NCBI GenBank assembly: GCA_022592445.1
Contig: JABYQR010000217.1
Location: forward strand, 1-64,000
Length of the DNA: 64,000 nt
Reading direction: 5' to 3'
Source of the DNA: Cytidiella melzeri
Lineage: Eukaryota; Basidiomycota; Agaricomycetes; Polyporales; Irpicaceae
The translations under genes and the position numbers were made by a program. Under the pieces are notes generated by a model. The model saw nothing but the letters and a program-made list of their open reading frames with translations. It ran no database searches and had not been told where the DNA came from. Of this stretch, positions 1 through 11,236 are shown piece by piece. Each line of letters opens with the position of its first letter. Within the stretch, counting starts at the first letter, position 1.

Positions 1-387
1 AACAACGCCAAAAAAAAAGTTATGAAGGAGCCAAGAAAGAAGATTAGGAGATAACAAGAGCAGTAAGCGTGAGAGCCGCGTGCTAGGTCGTGCATACGTT
101 GCGGATGGGATGGATATGTATGGTTGTGCATGATTGAGAGTGTCTAGGAGGGATGTCAATGAGATGCAGAGATTGAGAAACGAGGAGAATATTATATGTA
201 CGTGAAAGAGTACCGCAGCCCCTTTGCATTGAACGAAACCTCGCAAGAGAAGGGGGCGGGGCCTGGGTAAAAGTCATGACAAACATATGTTAATGGCTCG
301 TCTGCTCGCCTGCTCTAGGGTCGTCTCCGTCTTATCCGGTGTACCACATTTTTGAGTCGCGTTTTTGGCTTTCGGTTGTTTCGTCGC
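1..387. other. Left flank, no gene recognised
   Basis: No convincing coding region. Short open frames lack recognisable motifs or codon structure. The stretch ends at the target duplication of element E1. Confidence 0.5.
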
Positions 388-396
388 TATCCCTGG
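388..396. repeat. Target site duplication of E1, left copy
   Basis: TATCCCTGG, repeated perfectly at 7048-7056 directly outside the other end of the element. Together the two copies fix the E1 boundaries to the base. Confidence 0.93.
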
Positions 397-519
397 TAGT
401 CTCGGAACCAGCCGTTATGGACTGCCTGTTTTGGGGACGGAGTGCGAAAAAGACGAGACAGAGAGGCATCCAAACGTCTGGTGAGTCTCGTCGAGAGGGA
501 TGTGGGTCATCCGCACGTG
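397..519. repeat. E1 left terminus: inverted repeat with hairpin
   Basis: Order from the end inward: TAGTCTCGG (397-405); stem arm starting ACCAGCCGTT (407-427); loop box GGAGTGCGAAAAAGAC (439-454); second stem arm ending AACGTCTGGT (464-482); GGGATGTGGGTCA; and the palindrome CACGTG (514-519). The right terminus repeats this order in inverse orientation. Confidence 0.85.
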
Positions 520-673
520 TCGTCATTGATCGCATTCGCAACTGAGAATGGAGCCCACGTGACACAGCGCGTCGCGTCCACAACGCGTCCACTAATGGGC
601 GTCTGCCATCATCGTGCTTGCGCGAACTGTGTTCGCGTACTCTTTTTTTTGTCTCCCTCGTCTCCCTCTCCTC

Positions 674-679
674 TATAAA
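674..679 (+). promoter_or_regulatory. TATA box of the E1 helicase gene
   Basis: TATAAA after a pyrimidine-rich run, 69 bp upstream of the ATG chosen at 748. It argues against the upstream in-frame ATG at 691, which would lie only 12 bp from the box. Confidence 0.5.
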
Positions 680-747
680 TTATCTAGACTGTGTTTATTC
701 ATATCCTCAATTATCAAAAAACCATTCCATATGACACCAGCACTCTA

Positions 748-3625
748 ATGGCTGACCCGAGCCAGTCTTCACTCATTAGTGAGTTACCCTCGACCTCGAC
801 CACTAATTCTCCCGCTCCCACTCCTGGACTTCCCCTGGCAAGCTCCGTTGAAAATAATTTGCGGTCCACTCTTGAAGATGCAGAACTACTCCCCCCTGCA
901 TGCCCGAAGACAAGACAGCACATACAATCCTATGAAGTCCTCCAGTCAGCTCGAGAGGTAGCCAGTCAGGACAAGGACCGCAGGTACTCATCGTTTGTAA
1001 CCCAGACGCGAATGGAGTGTGAGCTAAGACAACGAGCCAATGGGATGACACCACGGTGGTATCAGAGGGACTGCGCGGAGGCGGCGTTCCTTGGAGTCGA
1101 CACAGGCTTGATCTGCAGCACGGGTTCTGGCAAGACGGAGGCGTTCATGTTGATACTCCTCGCAGATCCGGAGTGCAAGAGCAAGCTGCTCATAATATCT
1201 ACTCTGAATGCGCTCGAGGTTGACCAGGTGAGTAAAGTGTGATGGATATATCATTGCCTGTCCGACTGACCTGACTATATGCGCTTCGAAATGACAGGCA
1301 GAGAGATTCGCGCGCAGAGGCATTACAGCGGCAGCTGTAAATGGAGAGACATACTCTGACGAGCTACACCAGGTGAGTCATTTCACTTTCAATTAGCAGG
1401 GTGTCACCGGTGTTTATCTGTAATCTAGCGTCTCATGAACAATGAAGTTCGCGCTATCATCACCTCTCCAGAAATGATGTTTCAACATCCTCGTTTCTCG
1501 GAGCTTGTTCGCAGCTCATCGTGGATGAAAAACGTTGCCGCTACTGTTATTGACGAGGCGCACTGTGTTATTGAGTGGGGGAAGGAGTTTTGCAGGGACT
1601 TTGGTCAAGTTGAGAAGACTCGTTCGCTGATGACCCGAAAGCCAATATTCTTCTGCACCGCCACACTCACTCCTGCAATGCTAGACGAATTGCTCACCAA
1701 GCTCTCATTCTCACGGGAACGCATGTTCATTCTAAACCTTGGCAACGAGCGTCATAACATTACCTCTGTGGTCTGTCGCCTCAAGAATCCAACGGACTTT
1801 GGTGCACTCGACTTCGTATTGGATGAAGCACTTGCTGGACACGAGCTAGTTCCTGCACTTATTTATGTCAACACGCGCGAGTTGGCAATGAGAATATGGC
1901 TTTACCTCCTCAGTCTCCTTCCCCGCAACTCGACATACCGTGAACAAATTGAATTTGTTATTTCGACGCGCGATACTGTCGTGAAGGAGCTGGTCATCAA
2001 GCTCTTCATGCTTGGCCTGATGAAGATCATTGTTTCGACGGAGTCCGCGGGCATGGTAAGTCTTACGTTGTTTATAAGAACCAAAGTTTCTCATTGAAGG
2101 ACAGGGTCTTGACGTTCCACACCTCCCCCGAGTCATTCAATTCCAATCCACCAGAACACTTGTCGAGTGGGCGCAACACGGCGGCCGCGGTGGACGCAAC
2201 GGCAAGCCAGCCTACGCATTGATGCTTGTCGAGCCTTCAGTATTCCAAATCACCAAGAAGCGAAAGCCACGCACCTCAACAAAGGAAAAAGCAACAGGCG
2301 ACACCGCAGTAAAGCAGGAAGAGGTTCCTGTTGTACTATTGCCGCGGGGAAAGCGAAAGCGCGAGGAACATGATCAAGACAACGAAGGAGAACCTGAGGA
2401 CCAGGAACAAGCATCCGCACGTACCAAGGATGCTGAGAGATCTGGGGGTGTAAACGAGGAGGAGAACAGCGATGACGATAACGATAGCGAAGACGTCCAG
2501 TATCGCAAGAAGATGGAACCAGCGATGCACGAGTACCTTACTACTCCGTTATGCCGCAGCCTTGTCACGAAGTCTCATTTCAATAATCCAGTTCCCCCAT
2601 TGCGAGGTACGCTTCATTGAATCATTTTCGGCCCCACTAACATGTTGCAATCAGAACGCGTAGTCTGTGACTGCGATAATTGCATCCTCGACAAAGGCAA
2701 TGATCCAAGCACGCCCCTTACTGAACACGACGTCGCCATCCTTAATTTGATCCGCCGCCTTACCGCTAGACTCACAGACGTCGAAATACTCAGCCCCATC
2801 AGTCCGGAGGAATTTGCTAGGCAGTCGCTCTCTGATCCAGCTCCAAAGCGCAACCGCAAGCGTACGGCTATTGTCAAGGATGCTCTTCTACAATTCAGGG
2901 ACTCATACTGGCGCAAGCACTATGTACATTCTGGGTTTCCGTCTCAAACATTACTCCTTGATGCTTTCTTGACGACGCTATCAGCTGAAACAAAGATCAA
3001 GACTCTGGACGATCTGAAACTAGCTCTACCTGAGGAGCTCGGCCCTGATGCCCTTGCCTGTATTCAGGAGGCAGACTTGCCTTGGATTGAGAAGCACGAA
3101 GCAGAAAAACGGAATCGCGCCACGGTTAAGAAAGCAAAAACGGCCAGCGAAAAGCCCGCAAAGAAGATGAAAGAACGCGACGACCGCTATCATCAACGTG
3201 AGAACAAGCGAATTGCAAACAGAGGAAAGCCTCGGAAGAAAGCAGGAGACTGGGAAGTATATTCTCCGCCGGGTGATGCTAGCAAAATTCCTCCGTCGTA
3301 CTCTATGCCGTCTACTCCTCACAGATCGACTCCTTGCGGCTTGCCCGTACCTGTAGGCTATTATACTTGTCCTACAACACCTGCATACCTTTCCCCCCTT
3401 GCAACTCCACCGACGCTTGGAATACAGCAGGCATTGCCAATACCCTACACCCCTCTTCCCTCGTTTTTGCCGGTCACTCCCATTGCATCATCGTCTCGTA
3501 CTACTCTACATGATTCATATCCCACACCGCAGAGCATCCGAGCTGAACCACAGCAGTCTAATCATACTTTGCAGTATCCGTCTTTTTATTGGAAGCCTGA
3601 TTCTCGTTCTGCAGACCCCATGTAA
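748..3625 (+). CDS. RecQ-type ATP-dependent DNA helicase of E1
   Basis: Five exons are inferred: 748-1227, 1298-1372, 1429-2055, 2105-2606 and 2655-3625. They total 2655 nt (884 aa), all with GT-AG borders and consistent phases. Visible superfamily 2 motifs are Walker A STGSGKTE (about aa 122), DEAHC (about 226), motif III FCTATLT (about 259), and motif V GLDVP followed by motif VI QHGGRGGRNG (about 418). After an acidic/basic linker comes a RecQ-like zinc cluster (C-R-S...C-D-C-D-N-C), then a lysine-rich segment and a proline/threonine-rich tail. No RQC or HRDC domain is recognised. RecQ proteins unwind DNA 3'-5'. Here the gene sits inside a transposon with hairpin termini, so a role in processing ends or replicating the element is likely but inferred. 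The start was chosen from the TATA position. Confidence 0.88.
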
Positions 3626-3663
3626 TTTTGCACGTAGCTGATCAAATCACATTCTTTACCACA
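3626..3663. other. 38-bp convergent intergenic gap of E1
   Basis: It separates the stop codons of the two convergent genes. The gap in E2 (37286-37323) has exactly the same length, so the two genes travel as one unit. Confidence 0.8.
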
Positions 3664-6523
3664 CTAAATCACAGTCGCGTCTGAGGAAGAGTCCGTACAC
3701 ATCTTGTCCTTAAAACGCTGGATTAATATATCTACGTCGTCAAAGACCTCTGCGTCTGATTTGCTCTTCACCCGTTTACTCGCCCACCTGTCAATCATGG
3801 CCTGCAGAGTCTTCGGGTTAGATCCAATGGCTATAAAGTCCTTCACCTTGTGCTGAGATGTGAGGTGACGTCCTGGCTTGTGTACATGCGCTTCGGCTTC
3901 ATGATACTTGCTCTGAAGCTCTGAGACATCACGCTCGTGGTCTGGTGACGTGTGCGATAGTCCTCGCCGAAAGTGATTGAACTCGCGTTCAACATGGTGC
4001 TTGATTTTGCGTTGAGTAGGGATAGACGCAGAAATTTTTTTGATGTAATCCCACGTTGCGAATGGGCCCAGTACTGCGAAAATAACCTTGTGGCTCTCCA
4101 ATCAACAATATGTGCAAATTGGTAAAGGGATACTCACCTTGATATCCCGAATGTTGTGCTCTTGAACCATATCGAATGCAAGAAATCCATTCTCAAGCCC
4201 GGTGGTGTTTGCAAGCCAGCAGAATCTCATAATAAAAGATCTAAGACGTGTCAGACAGGAACATGATAGGTTAAAGGAAAACGCACCTGAGATCTGCCGG
4301 CCATTCGCGCCACAGCCCCTGCATGAGTTCCAATATCTCTTGAGCATACTTGTGACTGCCGCCTCGGTGGAATCGAAAGAGGAGACGGGGAAGGAGATAC
4401 TCCATACGGCCTACGTCGCCAGTCTTCATGCAGTCGTCCAAGTCAAGGTAATCGAGCGTGTCCCGGTTAAACTGTACACTGACGTCGAAGAGGTCATCTT
4501 GCTGGGCGCGAGACTTCCCAGCCTCTCTGAGCTCAACAAGGGCCTCTGTAGAGGCATAGCGGTCCACAATCTGCTTCGCCAGCTGACGGAGTTGTGCTGG
4601 CATACGTTCTCGGAGCTCTGCTAGATCTTCAACACCTGCGGCAACTGACCAGACATCGCGGAACCGCGCCTCAGCCGTATGCTTCAGCGCGTCGCGAAAC
4701 GAATAATGGAAGTTACCTAGAGTTGAGTAATGGGTCAGTACAAGCAGTTGGAAGCAGATAACGACTTGCCCTGCACAGACGTTGTGTTCAGGCCCTTGCG
4801 CTTCATGTTCTCGAAGGCGTGCTTCAGCCCAAGATTCTCACTTGACCCGAGATACTGTTTGTGCATAGAGAACTCCTGCGCGATCTGAGCGTGGAACCAA
4901 CCAAAGATTTCGAAGAAGCGTTCGAAACGTTGAACAAAGTTCATGTCGAATGCGCGGTCCTTCTTGATGCTGCGAATACGAACAGTTGTGAGTTGATCTC
5001 CGATCCAGACAAGAAGCCGACTCAGGGCTGGTTCCTGAGTTCCCTTGTCGCCGCTGAGGGAGAGCTGCCGTAGCCACTCCTCCAAAACCTGCCGGTTGCC
5101 TTCCTGAGACGCCTCCTCCATGTGTACCGTGTCCAGCATATACTGAACAGTTGCGTGCTCCTGACCGACAGGGAGCTGGTAAACGGGAGCAGGGCGATCA
5201 AAGGCGGAATGGTTCTTGTACTCCCAGTCTGCAAACGCGGGTGCTTGGAGAAGCAGCTGCATTACCATGTATATTCGCTGCTCATAGAGACGAGGGCCAT
5301 ACTCGTTCGCTTTGTGGAAGATGTCGAGGGCAGTCAATGGATTGGTACACTCACGAGTGCGTTGTTCCATGTACGCGACGCGATCTGGTGGCTTTACCGA
5401 CGCGTCCTTGACAATGTATATTGTCCCAGCAGTGCCGCTATCGAAGTGGGATTGTTTGTTCATGCGTTGCTCGTAGATCCTGAACGCGAGGTTGAGGTTA
5501 TCGTGGCCGCCAAAGAATATGTGTTTCAGGACGTCGTCCAGCATACGACGACGGTTGGACTCGGAGATGCGTTCGACGCCGGTGTACACCCACTTCTGAC
5601 TCATGGTAAGTCCGAAGAGGTGTGTCGTGTCATTCGCTTTGGCCGCGAGTCCAGAAGCCTTCAGATAGATGCTAAGCAGCTTTTGGTAGCGGCAGCGGTT
5701 GTGTGAGCGTCCGTAGTGTAGCATCGATCCAATCATAAATATGCGCTATGAACAGATATTAGCACAATATGACAGTGCGAGCCGGGGGACTTACTGCACT
5801 GTGGTCCTTGTATTTGTTCCTCTTCTCCTGGAGTGGCGTGCACGAGAGGGAATGCATCAGCTTCCAGAACGTGGGCTGTGCGGCTTGCATCTTTGGGATG
5901 TCGTCCTTGAGCCTGATGGAAAGGAGATGCTCTTCAGATAGCTCCTTCTGTGGCGAGAGCAGCTGGGGGGCGAATAGGCGCATCTCGCGGTTGATACGCG
6001 CCGTGACGTTGTTCAGTGCCCAGGCGTCCATGGCAGCTCTTGCGGCACGAGTGCGGACGCCCCTTTGGTGAGGGCGCGGCGGCTTATACCACCGGTTCAA
6101 GATACCGGGCAATTGCTCGCTATGCATCAGCGCGGTTTGTGCGTACCTATTAATTATCAGGTTAGAGAGGCCCGAGAATGTGTCAGAAACTTACCTGATG
6201 GTGCCCTCAATACTCGTCTCCGCTGCGGGGATCTCTAAGTTCCAGCTGAGATAGTGTAGGAATGTGGTGGTGTCCATCTGAACGTCAGCCATGAACTTGA
6301 TGATGTTAACGAGCTTTTGTGCGATGACCAGGTCGGGCATGGTCTTCAAGTGGTTCATGAACAAGGTTGTTCGACCTAGCGGTCCTGTCTTGCTCGTGGA
6401 CCAAATGTCAACGCGCAGCTGCTCTTCGGCCGACAAGGGGTCATCTTCATCCTCGTGGCGTTCATCGTCGTCGTCGTCGAGTTCCTCGTGGTCTTCGTCA
6501 TCTTGAACATGAACGGGTGGCAT
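3664..6523 (-). CDS. DUF6589-family protein of E1, candidate transposase
   Basis: Six exons on the minus strand: 6195-6523, 5795-6146, 4770-5745, 4287-4716, 4138-4240 and 3664-4086. They total 2613 nt (870 aa). The start at 6523 gives an N-terminus MPP..., matching the second copy. The first 50 residues are strongly acidic. The middle carries FGGHDNLNL (D about residue 308), then GTIYIVKD, GDQLT (D about 476) and GWFHAQ...HKQYLG...HAF, the conserved run I associate with DUF6589 proteins of mushroom-forming fungi. Two spaced conserved aspartates in DN and GDQLT contexts would suit an RNase H-fold nuclease, but this is inference. The intron at 4717-4769 has a GC-AG border and is missing from the E2 copy. 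No membrane segment or signal peptide is seen. Confidence 0.85.
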
Positions 6524-6720
6524 GCTGGAAGCACAGCAAGAGCGTGGAGAGTAGGCAATGGACTGAAAACATAACAAGAAGTGTCAGACGCGCCGAGTGA
6601 TGAGACAACGCTGCCGACTTGCTACTCACAATGTAGCCCTTTTGCGTGTACCGTAGGTGTCAAGCGCGCCGCGAAGAGGGCAAAATGTTGGGAATGAAAA
6701 CAAGTACGGTGGGGGGGGAC

Positions 6721-6774
6721 GTTGGAGGCGATACGGGGGACGAGCACGTTGGAGGTGATACGGGGGACGAGCAC
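6721..6774. repeat. 27-bp tandem repeat, two units
   Basis: Two units of 27 bp (6721-6747, 6748-6774) with one mismatch, each containing GATACGGGGGACGAGCAC. They lie inside E1 between the DUF6589 start and the right terminus, in a 6524-6906 stretch with no gene. Confidence 0.8.
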
Positions 6775-6906
6775 GTCGTAGTGGCCGTCGACTGCAGCTT
6801 CACATGTGCGGGAAATCGGACGGGAGAGCGTTTACTCAAAGTTTTTAGATTAGATTACAAGGCCTTCAATTGATCTAAACGCTCGCTGACTTCAGGCCAT
6901 CCACGG

Positions 6907-7047
6907 CACGTGCTAATGACCCACATCCCCCTCTACGAAGCACACCAGACCCTCAAGCCTGCGGCCTGTACTGTCTTTTTCGCACTCCGCGGCTTGATTA
7001 GGAAGGAGCCCTGGCGACGTCTGCTTGAGGGTCTGGGTACGAGACTA
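6907..7047. repeat. E1 right terminus: inverted repeat with hairpin
   Basis: Mirror of the left end: CACGTG (6907-6912), TGACCCACATCCC, stem arm ACCAGACCCTCAAGC (6944-6958), loop box GTCTTTTTCGCACTCC (6973-6988), second arm GCTTGAGGGTCTGG (7023-7036), then CGAGACTA at the terminus. The stem bases differ from those of the left end but pair with each other. Confidence 0.85.
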
Positions 7048-7056
7048 TATCCCTGG
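7048..7056. repeat. Target site duplication of E1, right copy
   Basis: TATCCCTGG, identical to 388-396. Confidence 0.93.
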
Positions 7057-7091
7057 TACTCGGAAGGAGGGTCCGGAAGAAGAAGCACAGA

Positions 7092-7595
7092 GACTTGAGG
7101 TTAATCTCCCACCCAATTGTCCTAATCAAACTCCGCTAGGCGCAGGCTGATGGCAGCAAACCGAGAGCTCGGCGGGGGACTTGGGTGATTTGTGAGCTCC
7201 TCAACAGCTAGTCACATAGCAATCTTAGGCAATTACATGGGACAATAGATATGATTGAAGGGTACATATTTCAGTATATAAGAGGGTACATACTTTAGTA
7301 TATAACACTGTTACATAGTGTACAAAACCTTACTGATGTGAGTCTTCCAATTCCCCCTTTATAGTAAAGCTCTATTCATGCCTCTGTCAGGCTCTTTGTT
7401 TATTCTATTTGCACTGCTCACATACTCACACATGTTTCACAGTGTATCATGGCTGCTTAGATTGCGTTTGGAACAGCTGCCCTTTCCCTTTTCTGGTAAA
7501 GCTCTATGTATATCTTTGCCATGCTATGCTTCTGTTTCCTTGGTTCTCTCAACTTACGCAGGTTTTGTCTTCTGTTTGTGCTGCTTGCATGCTCA
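7092..7595 (+). repeat. Left arm of the element C inverted repeat
   Basis: Inverted match to 11660-12163, roughly 80-90% identical by eye, including TTAATCTCCCACCCAATTG near the outer end and GGCTCTTTGTTTATTCT further in. A related unit (cytosine/thymine-rich, with GTGTATCAT and GGAACAGCTGCCCTTTCCC) occurs twice in direct orientation at about 7420-7500 and 7585-7665, so the arm contains its own tandem duplication. The short open frames here are by-products of the repeat. Confidence 0.8.
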
Positions 7596-8049
7596 TACAT
7601 GTTTTGCAGTGTATCATAGTTACTTGGATTGTGTTTGGAACAGCTGCCCTTTCCCTTTTTGGTAAAACTCTATTTATACGGTGAGACACTGAGTCACGCT
7701 TCAAAACTAAGTACAACCTTAAAGACAACACAACCAACCACGAAGTGGCAATAGAAGTGTAAAGGTGTGGAAGCGCGGAAGTGTTAAAGTGAGCGAGGTG
7801 GTCTTAGAGTCCTAGTTTTACCTGTGCTGTAAAGAGCGACAAGGTTTGTGATATAGGTTTTATGTGAAGGGAGCTAGACGGGCAAACTACCACGCGTATC
7901 GCGGGTAAAAGGGCTAGCCAGCGCGGTGAAAGCAAAAGAGTTTTAGCGCGACTCAAAGAGAACGCGCGGAAGGCGTCGCAACTTGTAGTAAAACGGCGCG
8001 CGGAGAGACACGGATGGTAAAAGCAGGCGCAGTATGAATCTCGAACACA

Positions 8050-8170
8050 AAACGCGGTCGCTGGTGAAGATGAAAGTAGTCGCTGTAAAACGCGGGCGCA
8101 GTGAAAGTGAACGCAGTAAACTCGATGCAGTGAAGGTGAAACACAGACGCAGTAACGCAGTAAAATAATG
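8050..8170. repeat. Degenerate GCAGTAAA/GCAGTGAA short repeats
   Basis: At least six spaced copies of (C)GCAGT(A/G)AA lie between about 8095 and 8165, with looser relatives upstream. They may be subterminal binding motifs of element C or decayed microsatellite. No gene is visible at 7700-8270. Confidence 0.5.
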
Positions 8171-8272
8171 CAGTTAAGAAGCAAACACAGTTTAACAAAA
8201 CCAAAAGGAACCGTAAGGGAAAGACAAACTAATGGAGCGCAAGTCGCAGCGTAGGGCTATATGAGGCCACAG

Positions 8273-8941
8273 TCAATTTAACTCGATAGACTGCGCGCGG
8301 GGGCGGTAGTGTAGAACAACACCTCCCGAGCGGCGATGCGTATTGCAAGCGAATGCGTGGCCAATGACAACATTGGTAGAGCTGGTAAGATTGAACTGCA
8401 CTAGTTTGCACTCGTGGTCCTCGCCTTCAAAGTCTGGTGACAGCCAACAATCTGGATGCAGCACGCGCTGGCGATCGCAGTCGAGCGGGACGAAAGGTCC
8501 TGAGCGCAGGGGAATTGGTTGGTCGCTCTGAGTGTCGCAATAGGAGCAGTTATCAAGCGAGTCCACGACGGAGGCGACGGACGACGCTGGCGAGGGTGAT
8601 TTAGGAGTAGAGTGCTCAGGGAAGACCGTAGGCGCTACTGAGGGTTCTGGCGGCAGCGTGGGCGTGGGGATGATGGGGTAGCGGCGAAGAACCTCGCGGG
8701 CGGTAAGGGCAGCAACCGTCTGGTAAGTGGGGAACTGTGGGAAAATAACGGCAAACGCGAGGCGGGTTGTCGTTGGTAGGCGCAGCGGACATAAATGTGG
8801 AGAAAGACGCAGTGAGGCAACGCAGAAGAGACTACAGCTATTGGTGCAAAGAGACTCCCTCGACGCAAACGCAAAGCGCAAAATGAACTCTGAGAACTGG
8901 GGTGGGGATTTGATTGATTTTCTACGCAGTACAGGCAACAC
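8273..8941 (-). CDS. Unrecognised 222-aa open frame inside element C
   Basis: This is the longest open frame in the interior of C. It has a serine/proline-rich middle and a cysteine/histidine-bearing C-terminal half (CSYCDTQS ... HPDCWLSPDFEGEDHECKL) that could bind metal. I do not recognise the family. It has no transposase, helicase or polymerase motif and no membrane segment. It could be the remnant of the element's own gene, a captured fragment or a chance frame. The N-terminal 60 residues are low in complexity and may not be coding. Confidence 0.3.
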   Translation of the reverse strand: MLPVLRRKSIKSPPQFSEFILRFAFASRESLCTNSCSLFCVASLRLSPHLCPLRLPTTTRLAFAVIFPQFPTYQTVAALTAREVLRRYPIIPTPTLPPEPSVAPTVFPEHSTPKSPSPASSVASVVDSLDNCSYCDTQSDQPIPLRSGPFVPLDCDRQRVLHPDCWLSPDFEGEDHECKLVQFNLTSSTNVVIGHAFACNTHRRSGGVVLHYRPRAQSIELN

Positions 8942-8989
8942 CTTTTTATATACCCTAAGGACCCTCTCCTAAACCTTTCCTTCTATGTC

Positions 8990-10000
8990 CTAAACCCAAA
9001 CGCAAGAGCGAGGAAACATGTTGGTAGAATACTTCCGTTTGTGGAGGCAAAATGTCCAGCGAGTCAATGCCCGGCAGGACACAGCGTTGGTCGACGCAAA
9101 GAAGTGGCGCGCGCCCTTGCGCTGAAGAGGCGCCAACCGTCGCGAGCAGGTGATGAGGCGCCGTCCAAGAGTTGCACAGCGTGGCGTGATAGGAGTCTTC
9201 CTGAAACTGCGAGTTAGAGTTCGGTGCGAGTTCTCGGCCTCGGATGTTTCCGGCGCGTTGCTGCTCCTTGTCAAGTCCTCGGATCCTCGGCAAACTCCTC
9301 GTGACCTCGGCAATCTCCTCGTGACCTCGGTGAACTCCTTGTGCCCGTGACACTGGGAAAGTGGAGGGATTTGCCGCTCAGGATGACACGGGCCGTGCAA
9401 ATGGCGGGCTGCTGCTGTGTTTTCCGCGCCTAGTTATGCGTACCAGAGCAGGTGGGGGTGCTGGCTTTTAGGTGAGCAGCACTATTTCTATGCTGACTAT
9501 CAAACAACATCCTGAATACACTTTGCATGTTAATCTTGATGATGAAGAGGAAAATTATCAATCAACAGCCCTGGTATAGGGCTGAGTATGAATACTATAA
9601 GTACAGGGATGTGCGTACCTGGCACAGGGTTGAGTCAACCAATCAGAGTTAGGTCCAAGGTTTGAATGGACACAAGAGGATAACATAATGGTCTGTGTTG
9701 AATGGAGGTGATGTGGATCAGGGAGTGAGGGAGGAAGGACGAGTTGGATTGCCAAGGCAAATGTAAGGATGACAACTAGTTATCAGGATAATTGAAGAAG
9801 TGAAGAAAAATAATAGGGTGTGAAGACTGTTCGCAAAATTTTGCCATGTTCTGTTGGCTCAACATCTTCCTCTGCATCAAGATCCTTGGTACCATGTGCA
9901 AACCTGTAGACTTTGTGGTGCACATCTTCTTCATCACCAAAGACACCTTCGTCACTATTCTTGCTGATCCATCCTAACAACGGATACATTGAAAGGCAGG
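8990..10000. other. Interior of element C, no gene recognised
   Basis: It holds short direct repeats (for example three GACCTCGG-type units at about 9300-9335) and a 68-codon acidic frame on minus (9783-9989) without a recognisable motif. Nothing supports a gene. Confidence 0.4.
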
Positions 10001-10046
10001 GTTGTGTGCGCTGCTAAGACCCAAGGGCGCTGTCAGACCTCTGAAT

Positions 10047-10580
10047 ACCTAAGACACGAGTGTCAAGCAAGTGAGCCCAAGGTGCAAAGGAAGAGAGCAT
10101 GGTTGTAATATAACTGTATGTAAGACATGTTGTTATTCCAGGGTCCACCAAGTGATGTGCCAATGTGCACATCCGCGGTCGGCTGCATCTCCCGCCTAAC
10201 GCCACCTGCATCCGTTTCTATTTCTGTTTGTACTTGTACGTTCTGTCTCGGTCTCAACTCATTCTATCTCACATATGTTTTATTTTACTATTCCGCCCCC
10301 ACTTTGTTTCGCAAACCCACTCATAATGACTTCACACCTGCTTTCTACTTTGTTACTTTATTCATGTTTTCCGTGTCTGGTAAAAAGATATATAACCTCA
10401 TGTATTGTCTCAGTTTTAAAATTATCATATCATTGCTCAATCTCATGTGCACTCGACCTGCTCATTACAATAAGACACAAGTGTTGAGCGAGTGAGCTAA
10501 GTACAGGGTCAGCATATGTACATACTGCAAATGCAAGGAAGATGAAGCATACCCCAGGGTGCAAAGGAAGAGAGCACAAT
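10047..10580. repeat. Dispersed direct repeat inside element C
   Basis: A block beginning TAAGACAC(G/A)AGTGT and ending GGTGCAAAGGAAGAGAGCA occurs at about 10047-10100 and again, with an insertion, at about 10467-10578. It suggests an old duplication inside the element. Confidence 0.6.
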
Positions 10581-10595
10581 GGGGGGTGTTGTGAA

Positions 10596-11236
10596 TGGCC
10601 CAACTAGCCCTTATTTTTCGCAATTTACCTCTTGTTTTTATCTGTAAAACCTTGGGCTGCAACCCAGTTGCAACCCTCTCTGCACAAACTCCTTGCACAT
10701 CTACTAAGTGCCCGTATCACGTGGCCTAGATGCTCCACACGGTCACATTACTTGCTACTACATCACACTGGCATGTGACTTAGCTTAAGTAAGACCACAT
10801 GGCTACAAACACATGGCTCAGCCCATAGCTAGGGTTTGACCTCATAGATACCGTTCACATCATGATGGACTCCTTTTGTTCTTTCCCTATTGTTCTCTTT
10901 ATGGAAGAATGTTCTTACAGGTGTGGGAATGGAATACAATGGTTGGTCTCCTTTTAGATAGATTCTCTCACGGGTAGAGTTCTTGGCAAAGTCTAGACAA
11001 TAGCTATTGTTCTCTTTTAGGTAGATCTTTTGTTCTTGTTCACACAGCTTCTTGCAAAGCCTGCCCTCAACATGGTCTGTGCACAGGTCCCTGAAGTCTA
11101 TATATACAGCTGCATGTACGCTCCTAGCCCCATCTTGACCTCTTGGTCTTTACTGGGCTAGGTAAGCAAAACTCCTCTTGTACTACATAGCAGGTAGTAT
11201 CAATAACTAACTTGGTCTTTACTGGGCTAGATACTT
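10596..11236. other. Possible solo LTR or LTR-like block inside element C
   Basis: The block starts TGTTGTGAATGG and carries a TATA box (TCTATATATACAG, about 11096) about 140 bp before its apparent end. That end contains two copies of CTTGGTCTTTACTGGGCTAG (about 11142 and 11211). The composition resembles a chromovirus LTR, but no target duplication or second LTR was found. Confidence 0.3.

Larger units (their letters stand above)
397..7047. mobile_element. E1: intact two-gene DNA transposon (RecQ-type helicase + DUF6589)
   Basis: A 6651-bp unit bounded by inverted TAGTCTCG termini and a 9-bp target duplication. It holds two convergent spliced genes, a helicase on plus and a DUF6589 protein on minus, whose stop codons are 38 bp apart. 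The second copy at 34159-45926 has the same termini, gene order, intron positions and 38-bp gap, and a different 9-bp duplication, which shows both are insertions of one family. No known transposase domain (hAT, Mariner, PiggyBac, Tnp2) is visible, so the DUF6589 protein is the candidate recombinase by inference. A 9-bp duplication is typical of Mutator-like elements, but nothing else in the element resembles them. Confidence 0.92.

Noticed and set aside
388..7056. E1 as a Mutator-like element because of the 9-bp duplication
   Set aside because: No MULE transposase, zinc finger or long MULE-type TIR is present; the gene content is different.
7378..7684. Overlapping open frames in the left arm of element C
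   Set aside because: They lie in a tandem and inverted repeat, show no motif, and the matching arm has equivalent frames only on the opposite strand.
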